DNA of 64,000 nt from an uncultured Oscillospiraceae bacterium (GTDB taxonomy: Bacteria; Bacillota; Clostridia; Oscillospirales; Oscillospiraceae): the NCBI GenBank assembly GCA_910587395.1, contig CAJULJ010000010.1:1-64000 (forward strand). Reading direction: 5' to 3'. Shown here piece after piece: positions 26,537 through 35,900 of the stretch. The notes below the pieces were generated by a model. It saw only the letters and a program-made list of their open reading frames with translations. It was not told the DNA's origin and did no database searches. The position numbers were made by a program, and so were the translations under genes. Positions within the stretch are counted from its first letter, which is position 1; every line of letters starts with the position of its first letter.

Positions 26537-27690
26537 TGGACGAGCTTCAAAATCTGCGCCGGGACATCGACGCCATCGACCGCCGGCTGGTGGAGCTGTT
26601 CCGCCAGCGCATGGACGTGACCCGGTGGGTGGGCGAATACAAGCGCGCCCAGGGCATCCCGGTCCTGGACCAGGAACGGGAGCGCCAGGTGCTGCAAAAC
26701 AAGGGCGAGCTGGCCGGGGACGGGCTGCGCCCCGCCGTCATCACCCTGTACCAGACCATTATGGCCCTTTCCCGGCGGCAGCAGCGGGATTTGATGGGTC
26801 AGGGGGCAGACAACCCCGGCGTCCGCCGCTGGCTGGACGCCAAAGCCGCCCAGCGCCGGCCCGTGGCCTCCCCCCGGGTGGTGTATCAGGGCGTGCCGGG
26901 AGCCTACAGCGAACAGGCCGCCGTCAACTTCTTCGGGGAGGACGTGGACGCCGCCGGACTGGAGCAGTTCGAGGACTGCTTCCTGGCCCTGCGGGAGGGG
27001 CGGGCGGATTACGCCGTACTGCCCATCGAAAACAGCTCCACCGGGGCCATCCGTCAGATTTACGACCTGCTGACCCAGTATGAGTGCTACATGGTGGGCG
27101 AGACCACCGTGCGGGTGGAGCACTGCCTCATGGCCCCAAAGGGGGCAAGTCTGGACACCGTTACCCACGTCTACTCCCATGAGCAGGGGCTGTTCCAGTG
27201 TGAGCGGTATCTCAACGCCCATCCCGGCTGGAAGCAGGTTCCCCAGGCGGACACCGCCGGGTCGGCCCGGATGGTGGCGGGCAGCGGCGACATCACCAAG
27301 GCCGCCATCTGCTCGGCGCGGGCGGCGGAGCTGTACGGACTCGCCATTCTGGCCCGCGGCATCAACCATAACAGCCACAACACCACCCGCTTTGTGGTGG
27401 TGTCCCCCCGGCTGGAGCTGCGGCCCGGGGCGGACAAGATCAGCACGCTGTTTGTCCTGCCTCACGAGGCGGGGTCGCTGCACGAGGTGCTCACCGTGTT
27501 CGCCGTCCATGGGCTGAACATGGAGAAGCTGGAGTCCCGGCCCCTGCCGGAGCGGAGCTGGCAGTATATGTTCTTTCTGGAGTTTACCGGAGCGCCCGGC
27601 AATCCCGCGGTCAGCGACGCCCTTCACGAGCTGGCCCAGACCACCGGCGAATTCCGCGTCCTGGGCTGGTTTCGCTCCAACCTGGATTGA
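26536..27690 (+). CDS. pheA: Bifunctional chorismate mutase / prephenate dehydratase
   Basis: 384 aa. N-terminal AroQ chorismate mutase (about 1-90: MDELQNLRRDIDAIDRRLVELFRQRMDVTRWVGEYK). Prephenate dehydratase domain (about 115-295: VVYQGVPGAYSEQAAVNFF, YAVLPIENSSTGAIRQIYDLL, and the catalytic NTTRFVVV motif). C-terminal ACT domain (about 305-380: KISTLFVLPHEAGSLHEVLTVFAVHGLNMEKLESRPLPE), the Phe feedback site with the ESRP signature. Commits chorismate to phenylalanine, matching the Phe-rich leader. No tyrA or trp genes are in the operon. Confidence 0.97.
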   Translation: MDELQNLRRDIDAIDRRLVELFRQRMDVTRWVGEYKRAQGIPVLDQERERQVLQNKGELAGDGLRPAVITLYQTIMALSRRQQRDLMGQGADNPGVRRWLDAKAAQRRPVASPRVVYQGVPGAYSEQAAVNFFGEDVDAAGLEQFEDCFLALREGRADYAVLPIENSSTGAIRQIYDLLTQYECYMVGETTVRVEHCLMAPKGASLDTVTHVYSHEQGLFQCERYLNAHPGWKQVPQADTAGSARMVAGSGDITKAAICSARAAELYGLAILARGINHNSHNTTRFVVVSPRLELRPGADKISTLFVLPHEAGSLHEVLTVFAVHGLNMEKLESRPLPERSWQYMFFLEFTGAPGNPAVSDALHELAQTTGEFRVLGWFRSNLD

Positions 27691-27705
27691 GGAGGCGCCG
27701 CCCGC

Positions 27706-28230
27706 ATGAATCGGAATGGGAATCCCGCCTTGAAAAATATTATCCTGATCGGAATGATGGGCTGCGGCAAAACCACCGTGGGCAAGCTGCTTTCCCAGCG
27801 CTTCGGGCGTCCCCTGGCCGATACCGACGCCCTGATCGAGGCGCGTCAGCGCCGCTCCATCCCCGACATCTTCGCCCAGGACGGCGAGGAGCGCTTCCGG
27901 GCTTTGGAATTGGAGCTGTGCCGGGAGCTGGGCGGCCGGCAGGGCCTCATCATCGCCTGCGGCGGGGGCCTGCCCTTGCAGGAGGAGGCCATCGCCGCCC
28001 TGAAAGCGGGGGGCTTGGTGTTCTGGCTGGACCGGGACCCCGGCCGGACCTACAACAGCCTGGATGTATCAGGCCGCCCCCTGGCCCAGTCGGGGCGGGA
28101 CGGCTTTGTCCGGCGCTACGCCGCCCGCGCCCCCGTCTACCGCCGCTGGGCGGATCACACCATCCCCTGCGGGGAGGGTCCTCAGGCAGCTGAGCGGCAG
28201 ATTTCCGCCATCTATACGGAGGTGTCCTGA
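27706..28230 (+). CDS. aroK: Shikimate kinase
   Basis: 174 aa. P-loop IGMMGCGKTTVGKLL, shikimate-binding DTDALIE and IACGGGLPL, lid region RPLAQ. Phosphorylates shikimate at C3. Start ATG 27706 after GGAGGCG. Only 2 bp separate its stop from aroQ. Confidence 0.96.
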   Translation: MNRNGNPALKNIILIGMMGCGKTTVGKLLSQRFGRPLADTDALIEARQRRSIPDIFAQDGEERFRALELELCRELGGRQGLIIACGGGLPLQEEAIAALKAGGLVFWLDRDPGRTYNSLDVSGRPLAQSGRDGFVRRYAARAPVYRRWADHTIPCGEGPQAAERQISAIYTEVS

Positions 28231-28232
28231 CC

Positions 28233-28664
28233 ATGAAATTCCTTATTATCAACGGCCCCAACCTGAACCTGCTGGGCAGGCGGGAGCCGGGCATCTACGG
28301 CAGCCAGAGCTACGAGGCCCTGTGCGCCCTCATCCAAGACTACGCCGCCGCCCACCGCTCCACCGCAGACTGCTTCCAGTCCAACCACGAGGGAGCCATC
28401 ATCGACAAAATACACGCCGCCGACGGCGTGTATGACGCCATTATCATCAATCCCGCCGCCTACACCCACTACAGCTACGCCATCCTGGATGCGCTGAAGG
28501 CGGTGGATGTGCCCGCTTACGAGGTGCACATCAGCCGCATCGACCGGCGGGAGCCCTTCCGGGCCGTCTCCGTCACCGCCCCCGCCTGCGTGGGCCAGCT
28601 TTACGGCCACGGCTTCCAGGGCTACCTCATGGCTATGGACCACTTTTTGGAGGGCGGAACATGA
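28233..28664 (+). CDS. aroQ: 3-dehydroquinate dehydratase, type II
   Basis: 143 aa. Converts 3-dehydroquinate to 3-dehydroshikimate by the type II (enolate) mechanism. NGPNLNLLGRREPGIYG with catalytic Arg/Tyr region, QSNHEGAIIDKIH, IINPAAYTHYSYAILDAL, and VHISRIDRREPFRAVS. Overlaps aroE by 4 nt (ATGA). Confidence 0.97.
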   Translation: MKFLIINGPNLNLLGRREPGIYGSQSYEALCALIQDYAAAHRSTADCFQSNHEGAIIDKIHAADGVYDAIIINPAAYTHYSYAILDALKAVDVPAYEVHISRIDRREPFRAVSVTAPACVGQLYGHGFQGYLMAMDHFLEGGT

Positions 28665-29500
28665 AACTGCAGGTGATCGGAGACCCGGTGCTTCACTCCA
28701 AGTCCCCCGTCATCCACGGGGCCATGCTGGCGGCGCTGGGGCTGGATATCCCCTATACCGCCCATGTGGTCCGCCGGGGAGAGCTGCCCCAATACCTGAC
28801 CTGGGCCAAAGGCAGCGGCGTCACCGGCTTCAACGCCACCATGCCCCACAAGGAGGACCTGCTCCCCCTGCTGGATGAAATCGACCCTGCTGCAAAAGCC
28901 CTGGGCGCGGTGAACACCGTCTGCCTCCGCAGCGGCAAATGGGTGGGCTTCAACACCGACGGCGGCGGGGCGCTGGCCGCGCTGAAGGACGGCTTGGGCA
29001 TCGACCCCGCCGGGCACACCGCCCTCCTGCTTGGGGCGGGAGGCGCGGCAAAAGCGGTGGCCCTGGCGCTGTCCCAGGCGGGCGCGGAGCGGGTGTTCGT
29101 ATGCAACCGCACCCTCAGCCGGGCCCAGGAGCTGTGCGGACAAGACCCGCTGGCCCGCCTGACCTCCGCCCCCTTCGATCCGGGCACGCTGTCCAGCCTG
29201 GCCGGAACCTCCCAGCTGCTGGTCAACTGCACCAACCTGGGCATGGAGGGCTGTCCCGGCCGGTTTGAGGACTTCGGCTTCCTGGACGCTCTGCCCCCGG
29301 AGGCCGGGGTATTTGACCTCATCTACCACCCCGCTGAGACGCGGCTGCTGGCTCAGGCCCGCCGCCGGGGGCTGCGGACGCTGAACGGCCTGCCCATGCT
29401 GGTAAATCAGGCGGTATTGGCGCTGGAACATTTCCTGAACCGGCCCTTGGAGCGCAAGGCCATGGCCGGCACGGCAGCCGCCGCTCTGGCCAATTCGTGA
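28661..29500 (+). CDS. aroE: Shikimate dehydrogenase
   Basis: 279 aa. NADPH reduction of 3-dehydroshikimate. VIGDPVLHSKSPVIHGAML (substrate loop), GFNATMPHKEDLLPLLDEI with catalytic Lys, VNTVCL, GFNTDGGGALAAL, the dinucleotide site LLLGAGGAAKAVALAL, and NGLPMLVNQAVLALEHF. Completes the seven-step pathway within one operon. Confidence 0.97.
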   Translation: MKLQVIGDPVLHSKSPVIHGAMLAALGLDIPYTAHVVRRGELPQYLTWAKGSGVTGFNATMPHKEDLLPLLDEIDPAAKALGAVNTVCLRSGKWVGFNTDGGGALAALKDGLGIDPAGHTALLLGAGGAAKAVALALSQAGAERVFVCNRTLSRAQELCGQDPLARLTSAPFDPGTLSSLAGTSQLLVNCTNLGMEGCPGRFEDFGFLDALPPEAGVFDLIYHPAETRLLAQARRRGLRTLNGLPMLVNQAVLALEHFLNRPLERKAMAGTAAAALANS

Positions 29501-29511
29501 GGAGGGACACT

Positions 29512-30363
29512 ATGGAGCTTTCAGCCAACGCGAAAATCAACCTCACCCTGGACATCCTCCGCAGGCGGGAGGACGGCTACCACGACCTGCAAATGGTGAT
29601 GCAGGCGGTGACGCTGGCCGACACCCTCACCGTCACCCCCGCCCAGGGGGCGGAGGGTCAGGCCGTGTCCGACCTCCACTTTCTGCCCACCGGGGACAAA
29701 AATCTGGCTCAGATGGCCGCCGCCGCCTTCCGGGAGGCCGCCGGGCTGGGAGGCGAGGTGGACGTGTCCATCCAAAAGCATATCCCCGTCTGCGCCGGGC
29801 TGGCCGGGGGCAGCGCCGACGCCGCCGCCGTGCTCATCGCCATGAACCGGCTCACCGGCGCGGGGCTGTCCCCCGCCGGACTGGCGAAAATCGGGGAGCG
29901 GGTGGGCTCCGACGTGCCCTTCTGCGTGCTGGGCGGCACCGCCCTGGCGGAGGGCCGGGGTGAGCTTCTCACCCCTCTGTCCTCTCTGCCGCCCTGCCAC
30001 ATCGTCATCTGCAAGCCTCCCTTTTCCATCTCCACCCCCCAGCTTTTTGGCCGGGTGAACGTGCGCAAAATCGTCCGCCGCCCGGACACCGCCGGGGTAA
30101 TCGCCGCCCTGGACGCCGGGGATCTGGCCGGGGTCGCCCGCCGGATGTACAATGTGTTTGAGGACGTGCTGGAGCGCCGCCGCTCGGCCGAGATCAACGA
30201 GATCAAAGCGGCGCTCATCGACTGCGGGGCGCTGGGGGCGTCCATGTCGGGCAGCGGCCCGTCGGTGTTCGGCCTGTTCGACAGCCGGGACAGCGCCCAA
30301 AACGCCTGCGCGCGCCTGCGGGAAACCTATCGGGACGTATTTTTGTGCGCCCCGGCCAGATAA
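29512..30363 (+). CDS. ispE: 4-diphosphocytidyl-2-C-methyl-D-erythritol kinase
   Basis: 283 aa GHMP kinase of the MEP isoprenoid pathway. Starts at ATG 29512 after GGAGGG. MELSANAKINLTLDILRRREDGYHDLQMVMQ, ATP-loop VCAGLAGGSADAAAVLIAMN, GSDVPFCVLGG, and C-terminal GASMSGSGPSVFGLF. Last gene of the aro operon, 11 bp after aroE. Its stop is followed by the operon terminator. Confidence 0.96.
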   Translation: MELSANAKINLTLDILRRREDGYHDLQMVMQAVTLADTLTVTPAQGAEGQAVSDLHFLPTGDKNLAQMAAAAFREAAGLGGEVDVSIQKHIPVCAGLAGGSADAAAVLIAMNRLTGAGLSPAGLAKIGERVGSDVPFCVLGGTALAEGRGELLTPLSSLPPCHIVICKPPFSISTPQLFGRVNVRKIVRRPDTAGVIAALDAGDLAGVARRMYNVFEDVLERRRSAEINEIKAALIDCGALGASMSGSGPSVFGLFDSRDSAQNACARLRETYRDVFLCAPAR

Positions 30364-30376
30364 AATTTTTCCAGCG

Positions 30377-30405
30377 GTATAAAAGGAAAACACACCGTCC
30401 ATACT
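30377..30405 (+). promoter_or_regulatory. sigma-F-like promoter of spoIIR
   Basis: GTATA (30377-30381), 15-bp spacer, GTCCATACT (30397-30405). Compared with the Bacillus sigma-F consensus (-35 GywTA, -10 GGnnAnAnT) only one -10 base differs. spoIIR is a known sigma-F gene, so sequence and identity agree. Confidence 0.75.
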
Positions 30406-30437
30406 GTACTCACAAACGTACATAGGACGGTGTTTTT
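30392..30437 (+). terminator. Terminator of the aro operon
   Basis: Arms acaccgtcc (30392-30400) and ggacggtgt (30425-30433) enclose an inner tgtac/gtaca hairpin and are followed by five T. The left arm overlaps the spoIIR promoter -10. Confidence 0.8.
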
Positions 30438-30438
30438 C

Positions 30439-31068
30439 ATGAAATCGACCTCTGCATCCTCCAAGCTCCGCCTGTGGGAGGCGGCGCTGCTGCTTGCCTT
30501 CGGGCTGACCCTGACCACAGGCGTGTGGGCCGGCGCCAGCGAGAGCGCCCTGGCCGACCGGGTTCTGCGGCTCCACGTCGTCGCCAATTCCGACTCCGAC
30601 TCCGACCAGGCCCGGAAGCTGCTGGTGCGGGACGCGGTGCTGGCCCAGGCTTCCCAGCTCCTGGAGAACGCGGACGACCGCGGGCATGCGGAGGCGGCCC
30701 TGGCTCCCCACCTGGACGAGCTGGCCCAGGCCGGAGCGGATGCCCTGGCCCGGACGGGCAGAACGGACCCGGTGACCGTCACCCTGGCGGACCAGTGGTT
30801 CCCCACCAAGGAGTACGACGGCTTTTCCCTCCCCGCCGGGCAGTACCGAGCGCTGAGGGTGACCATTGGCGAGGGCAAAGGCCGCAACTGGTGGTGCGTG
30901 GTGTTCCCGCCCCTTTGCGTGGCCTCCGTGTCCGAGCAGAGCGTGGAATCTGCGGCGGAAGGGGTGCTGAGCGAGGATCAGGTGGCCCTCATCACCGGAC
31001 AGGACGGGGGCTATGTTCTGAAATTCCGCCTCATCGAATGGTGGCAGGAGCTGACGGGCGGCAATTGA
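30439..31068 (+). CDS. spoIIR: Stage II sporulation protein R
   Basis: 209 aa from ATG 30439. Signal-anchor segment at about 12-33 (LWEAALLLAFGLTLTTGVWAG), then the family signature LRLHVVANSDSDSDQARKLLVRDAVL and WWCVVFPPLCV. Secreted from the forespore under sigma-F to activate the SpoIIGA protease, which releases sigma-E in the mother cell. Its presence marks a sporulation lineage. The GTG at 30430 is too close to any Shine-Dalgarno. Confidence 0.95.
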   Translation: MKSTSASSKLRLWEAALLLAFGLTLTTGVWAGASESALADRVLRLHVVANSDSDSDQARKLLVRDAVLAQASQLLENADDRGHAEAALAPHLDELAQAGADALARTGRTDPVTVTLADQWFPTKEYDGFSLPAGQYRALRVTIGEGKGRNWWCVVFPPLCVASVSEQSVESAAEGVLSEDQVALITGQDGGYVLKFRLIEWWQELTGGN

Positions 31069-31073
31069 ACACA

Positions 31074-31106
31074 AAACAGCGGAGGAAAGCCCTCCGCTGT
31101 TTTTTA
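31074..31106. terminator. Terminator of spoIIR (convergent)
   Basis: 13-bp perfect stem aaaacagcggagg / cctccgctgtttt followed by T-tract on plus strand. Confidence 0.9.
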
Positions 31107-32165
31107 CGCTTCCAGCCGGTAATCGCACCGGCGCTCCACCTCGCAGGCGGAGAAATACCGCTCCTCCAAGGGAATCCACCTTTCCCGGAACACCTGGGCG
31201 TAGTCCCTGCCCTCCCGGCGGACGATCCGCTCCATCTGGGTCTCCCGGTCCACGGTGAGAACCGCCCGCAGATCATAGCAGTCCCACAGCGCCGGGTGGC
31301 AGGCATAGGAGCCCTCCACCAGCACCACCGGGCCGGGCTCAAAGGGAATGGGGGGCAGCAGCTTCTGCCTGTGACAGTCAAAGGGGCGGTACACCGGCCT
31401 CTCCCCGCAGCGCAGGGGGAGCAGCACTTCCTTCAGAAAGCGCTCGTGATCCACATTGCCCCCGGGACGGGCGTACCGCTCCGGAGAGCGCTGCTCGGGA
31501 CGGAGGAAAAAGTGGTCCATATGGATCACGCTCCAGCCCCAGCGCTGTTCCAGCCGGGCCGCCAGGGTGGTCTTTCCCGAGGCGCACCGCCCGTCCAGAG
31601 CCACTATGACCCTCCCCTGCCGCTCGCCCAGTGCCTGGGCCTCCCGCGCCAGCAGGGGCAGGCAGGCGGAGCGCAGCACCACCCGGTAGACGGGATGGTA
31701 CGCCGCCCGGTAGCGCTCACTGTGGGATACGCAGGGACAGCCCGAGGCGATGTACGGCCCCAGATAGTCCTCCAGCTCCTGGGCAGAGAAGGAAAAGACC
31801 CCTTCCTCCGCCAGCGAGCGCAGCACGTCCAGCTTATTCAGAAAGCCCTCCATGCTGCCCCGGTGGAGCGCCGCAGAACGGATGAAATCCCGGTTCAGCG
31901 CCTCCAGCGGGTACTCCTCCTCATCCAGAGCGCCCAGGTGGATGCGCACCAGGCCGTTCCCCACGTCCTCCGCCAGGGGCACGGACGGATCATGGGGCAC
32001 GGCGGCGTACTCCTCCCGGAGCCTCGCCATGCTCTGGGCCGGGTCTGCGATCAGGTGCCCGCCGCCAAACTCATGCTGGTACAGCAGCTTCACCCCGTCC
32101 TGGGGCGTCATGGCCGGGTACTTCCCGGCGTGGGCGGTCAACGCCTCCCGCGGTCCCATGTGCAT
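31104..32165 (-). CDS. Uridine-kinase-like P-loop protein with N-terminal extension
   Basis: 353 aa from ATG 32165 (AAGGGGGG upstream). The C-terminal half is a P-loop kinase of the uridine kinase/phosphoribulokinase group: VIVALDGRCASGKTTLAARLEQRWG (Walker A), HMDHFFLRPEQRSPERY, RPFDCHRQ, and VVLVEGSYACHPALWDCYDLR (Walker B-like). The N-terminal ~170 residues (MTPQDGVKLLYQHEFGGGHLI...) form a separate helical domain seen with this kinase in Clostridia. Substrate unknown. Directly downstream of, and possibly co-transcribed with, the ECF S-component gene 40 bp away. Confidence 0.78.
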   Translation of the reverse strand: MHMGPREALTAHAGKYPAMTPQDGVKLLYQHEFGGGHLIADPAQSMARLREEYAAVPHDPSVPLAEDVGNGLVRIHLGALDEEEYPLEALNRDFIRSAALHRGSMEGFLNKLDVLRSLAEEGVFSFSAQELEDYLGPYIASGCPCVSHSERYRAAYHPVYRVVLRSACLPLLAREAQALGERQGRVIVALDGRCASGKTTLAARLEQRWGWSVIHMDHFFLRPEQRSPERYARPGGNVDHERFLKEVLLPLRCGERPVYRPFDCHRQKLLPPIPFEPGPVVLVEGSYACHPALWDCYDLRAVLTVDRETQMERIVRREGRDYAQVFRERWIPLEERYFSACEVERRCDYRLEA

Positions 32166-32205
32166 GTCGGTTTCCCCCCTTGGAGCAGTTTCGTTCACAC
32201 GGCCT

Positions 32206-32769
32206 TTACGCCGCCGCGCCCTCTCCCATCATCTGCCGGGGATAACGGCTGGGAATGAGTCCCGCCTTCATCAGCGTCACCACCAGGGCGGGCACCAGAA
32301 TCAGGTGCAGAATGATGCCGGGGACGGCCTGGACCAGATAGGCCCCCGCCCACATGGCCAGGGTGTAGCCCTCGCCGCTGCCCATCATAAACAGGGCCCG
32401 GGCCGCGCCCCCCGCCACCCGGCCCAGCAGCATGGCGGGCGCCAGGGCGCAGTAGAGATCGGCGTACAGGTTTCCAGTGCGCACCAGCTTCATCAGCAGG
32501 CCGCAGATCAGACCATACACCAGCAGCTCAGGGACCATGGACACCAGCATGGCGGCCGGGGGCGCGCCGTTGATGAGGTGTGCCACCAGCGGTCCGGCCA
32601 GACCGCAGAACCCGCCGTAGGTCCAGCCGCACAGCAGCCCGCACAGCAGCACGGGGATGTGCATGGGGGACAGGACGCTGCCCAGCCCCACCATGTGGAA
32701 CGCGGGGGGCAGCACGGCGCACAGGGCGATGCACACCCCGCACAGGGCGATTTTTTTCACAGACGACAT
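32206..32769 (-). CDS. ECF transporter S component
   Basis: 187 aa from ATG 32769 (AGGAGG upstream), six predicted membrane helices. MSSVKKIALCGVCIALCAVLPP at the N-terminus and LSPMHIPVLLCGLLCGWTYGGFCGL are typical of substrate-binding (S) components related to HmpT/PanT-like vitamin transporters, which share ECF energising subunits encoded elsewhere. The vitamin is not predictable from the sequence. It lies behind a ~165-nt structured leader, so RNA control is possible. Confidence 0.85.
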   Translation of the reverse strand: MSSVKKIALCGVCIALCAVLPPAFHMVGLGSVLSPMHIPVLLCGLLCGWTYGGFCGLAGPLVAHLINGAPPAAMLVSMVPELLVYGLICGLLMKLVRTGNLYADLYCALAPAMLLGRVAGGAARALFMMGSGEGYTLAMWAGAYLVQAVPGIILHLILVPALVVTLMKAGLIPSRYPRQMMGEGAAA

Positions 32770-32937
32770 GGAAATACCTCCTGAAATATACCCGGTCCGG
32801 CTGGAACGCACAAGAAGGCACGCCCTTCCTCTGGGAGGAAGTGCGTACCTTCCTGGTACACAGTTCAAAATAGGCCGGGATCGGGATGAGATATGAGCGC
32901 TTCGGCGCTCCAGGCGGCTTCATGCCGACCGTTCGCA
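32770..32937 (-). promoter_or_regulatory. Structured leader of ECF S-component gene (candidate riboswitch)
   Basis: Between the promoter at 32942-32970 and the start codon, the minus-strand RNA can fold CGGC-atgaa-GCCG, GAGCGC-cgaa-GCGCTC, and a 16-bp hairpin AAGGTACGC.../...GCGTGCCTT with one mismatch (about 32815-32852). I could not match it to TPP, FMN, THF, preQ1 or cobalamin aptamers. No strong U-tract follows the last hairpin. Confidence 0.45.
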
Positions 32938-32941
32938 CCCT

Positions 32942-32970
32942 ATTTTAGCGGAAATTGGTCCCGCTGTCAA
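32942..32970 (-). promoter_or_regulatory. sigma-A promoter of ECF S-component gene
   Basis: TTGACA (32965-32970), 17-bp spacer, TAAAAT (32942-32947) on the minus strand. Confidence 0.88.
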
Positions 32971-32987
32971 TAGTTCCAGGGCTGTTC

Positions 32988-35900
32988 CTACCCGATTCCC
33001 CAGGATTGGAGGTCGAAGAAGCCATAGCCCGTCTCCACATTGCGCAGGGCGTAACAGCCCAGGGTATCGCCATAGGGTCCCCAGCCGTGATGGTCGGGCC
33101 ACCAGGTCCAAAATTCGTACAGCTCAGAGCTGGGGTCGTCGCCATTCATTCCATACAGCTCGTCGCCGGGGGCGTAGCCCTTGGCCTCGGGGGTGTACAG
33201 CATGAACTGCGCACCGGGCTTTAATGCCTGGCCGTCCTCGCCGTCCAGTCCGTAGGGGGCGCTGGAGATGTACAGCCTGCGCTCCTCAATCCACTCCTCG
33301 CCCACGGGATGGCCGGTGTCCAGGGTCAGCTCCTCCAGCGTCAGGGACCAGGAGGCGGCGCTCACCTGCCGGATATCCCCGAATTTTCCGTGGAAGGTAC
33401 AGATATATATCTCACCATAAGGGGCGTCCCCAGTGCCGCTGCCCATGTTGGTGTCATCATATTTCCCCTCAAAGGACCCGTCCGGGTGCAGGGTCAGGAT
33501 GGTGCGCCATCCCCCCGCGCCGCTGCCGAACCATAGCCGCAGGGGCTGGTCAAAGGGCAGAAGGCCCTCCTCCGGGGGCGGGTTGGAGAGGGTGTCCCAG
33601 CTGCCCGCCGCGCCCTCGATCAGCCCGGCCAGAAGCCTGCCCATGGACACCAGCTCCTCGTCGGAAAACTCCGGGGCCGGGGCGTAGCCCGCATAGCCGC
33701 TGACATCCAGCGTTATGACTTTCCCAGCGGCCAGATCCACAGCGAACAAGATGGAGCTGGGCTCATACACGCTGTTGATATAAATATAATCGGTATAACC
33801 CACCGCCAGCAGAGGGCTGCTCTCCTCCGGGTAGTAGAGCACAAAGGCATTCCCCTGGGCGTTGGCGAAGTATCCGCCCAAAAACCGGGGGGCAGTCACG
33901 GAAAGATAGCCCAGCGCTCCCTCCTTAGGCAGATTCAGCCCGCGAAACACCACATCGCCCATTGATGGGAACCAAAGCGCCCCACCGCAGTCCAGACCGT
34001 TGATAGACACGCCATCGCCCAGCTCGTTCAGGGAATAGGAAACCCCCGGCACGGTGGGCGCAGGGAGCAGCCCGGTCGGCGTCAGCGGAGGATCGCTTTT
34101 GTAATAGTCCTCCGCGCCCTGCATCAGCACGGCCAGGATGCGGGCCATGTCAATCATCTCCTGGTCGGCGAGCTCCAGCGTCTCGCCCTCCACCAAGGAC
34201 TGGAAGTCCTTCTCGGTAATCGTACCGCTGTCCAGGTCCGCGGCAAATTGGATGCGGAAGCCGTTGACCGTGCCGCTGCTCACCCGCTCGTCATTGACGT
34301 TGAAGGTAACCTCAAGGGCGGTTTTGTTCTGGCCCTTCCAGCTGGCGCCGCCTTCCCCCCTCTTGCCCGCCAGTACAGGGCACAGTCCGCCGGGGTCCCC
34401 GGCAAAGTAAAGACTGCCGTACTCGCTCCATTCCACGTAAGCGCGCCGGCCCAGCCCCTCTCCCTCCACTCGGATGCGGCCCTGCTCGTACATGGTATAG
34501 ACCGGGGTAAAGCCAATCGAAAAGGCTGGCCGGGCATTGGCGTAGAACTCCTCCGCCCCCGTCAGCAGCTTGGCGGCGATGCCGCCCACCCTGACCGCCT
34601 CTTCCTCGGTGGGAACCAGCTCCGGGGCGTTGGGGGACAGCTTGGGAACATGGCCGTCCATATCCAGCAGCGTGCCGCCATCTTCGAGGGACACGGTAAA
34701 AATCAGGTTGCCGGATTGGGAATAGCTGCTGATCATCGCACTGGGCGCGGCGGTCACCTTGACGGCGGTCCGGCTCTCGTCCGTCCAGCAGGCGTCCAGC
34801 GTGCACGCAGCCTCATCGCCGCACAAGGACGCCTCAAACCACAACTGTCCCAATGGATAGGAGGATGCCTCATACTGCTCGAACCATTCCGGCGGATACC
34901 AAATGGTCCGCTCCATGGCAATCCCGTCCACAGAGCCGCCGATGCGGACAAAGGGGGTTGCGTCCCTCTCCTCAAGGGTGAAGGTCAAGCCGGCAGGCAG
35001 GCCGTCCAGGTCAGCGCCGAGCGTATCCGGCGCCCGGCTGGTGGCCAGGGCCGCGCAGGCCGTCAGCACCGCCATAAGCCCCACGGCCATCACCCACATT
35101 GCGGGTTTTTTGTAGCGAAGCACGTTTTTGATGCGGCTTTGCGGATCGCCGCCCCCAAAGGCCAGGGGTCCCGCCGGAAGCCTCCCGCCCTGGGACAGCC
35201 GCAGCAGAGAGGACGAATAATCCGCCCGCACATCCCGGCCCATTCTGCGCAGCACCGCCTCGTCGCAGGACATCTCCATGTCCCTGCCCGCCTGGCGGAA
35301 GGCCAGCCACACCAGGGGATTGAACCAGTGCACCGCCAGGGCCAGCCATGCCAGCGCCCGGAACACGTGGTCGCACCGGCGGATGTGGGTGCGCTCGTGG
35401 AGCAGGATATAATCCCGCTCGTTCTCAGGCAGGCTGGAGGGCAGGTAAATTTTCGGTCGGAATACTCCCAGCACGAAGGGCGAAGGAATGTGGTCGGCCA
35501 ACCGGACGTTTTTTTCCCCGGCCAGCGGCACGGACCCCACCAGCCTCCGCCGCAGCCTCAGCAAGGACCAGAGGCTGTACCCCAGCAGGAGGGCGGTCCC
35601 CGCCAGCCACACCGCCGCCGGCACCGTGCGCCAGTCTGGCGCGGGCCCCGGCTCCTGGGGCGGAAGCTCAGCGTACTCCGGCAGGTCAGGCAGTCCCTGA
35701 TAGGGATGGTGAAGGAAAAAGTCGTTGACCTGCCGGTCAACAGTGGTGATGCCGGTCTGGACTTGGATGACCTGGGCCGGAGCATCCCCCAGCCCGGGAA
35801 CGTCCTCCACCTGGGCTGCCGGGAGCAGGCTGAACGCGCTCTCAATGGTAAAGGGGCACAGCAGCCTTAGCAGCACCACCGCCCACAAGGCGTAGGAAAA

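Noticed and set aside
32770..32940. Known vitamin riboswitch (TPP, FMN, THF, preQ1, cobalamin)
   Set aside because: None of the conserved core strings of these aptamers could be matched by eye; left as an unassigned structured leader.
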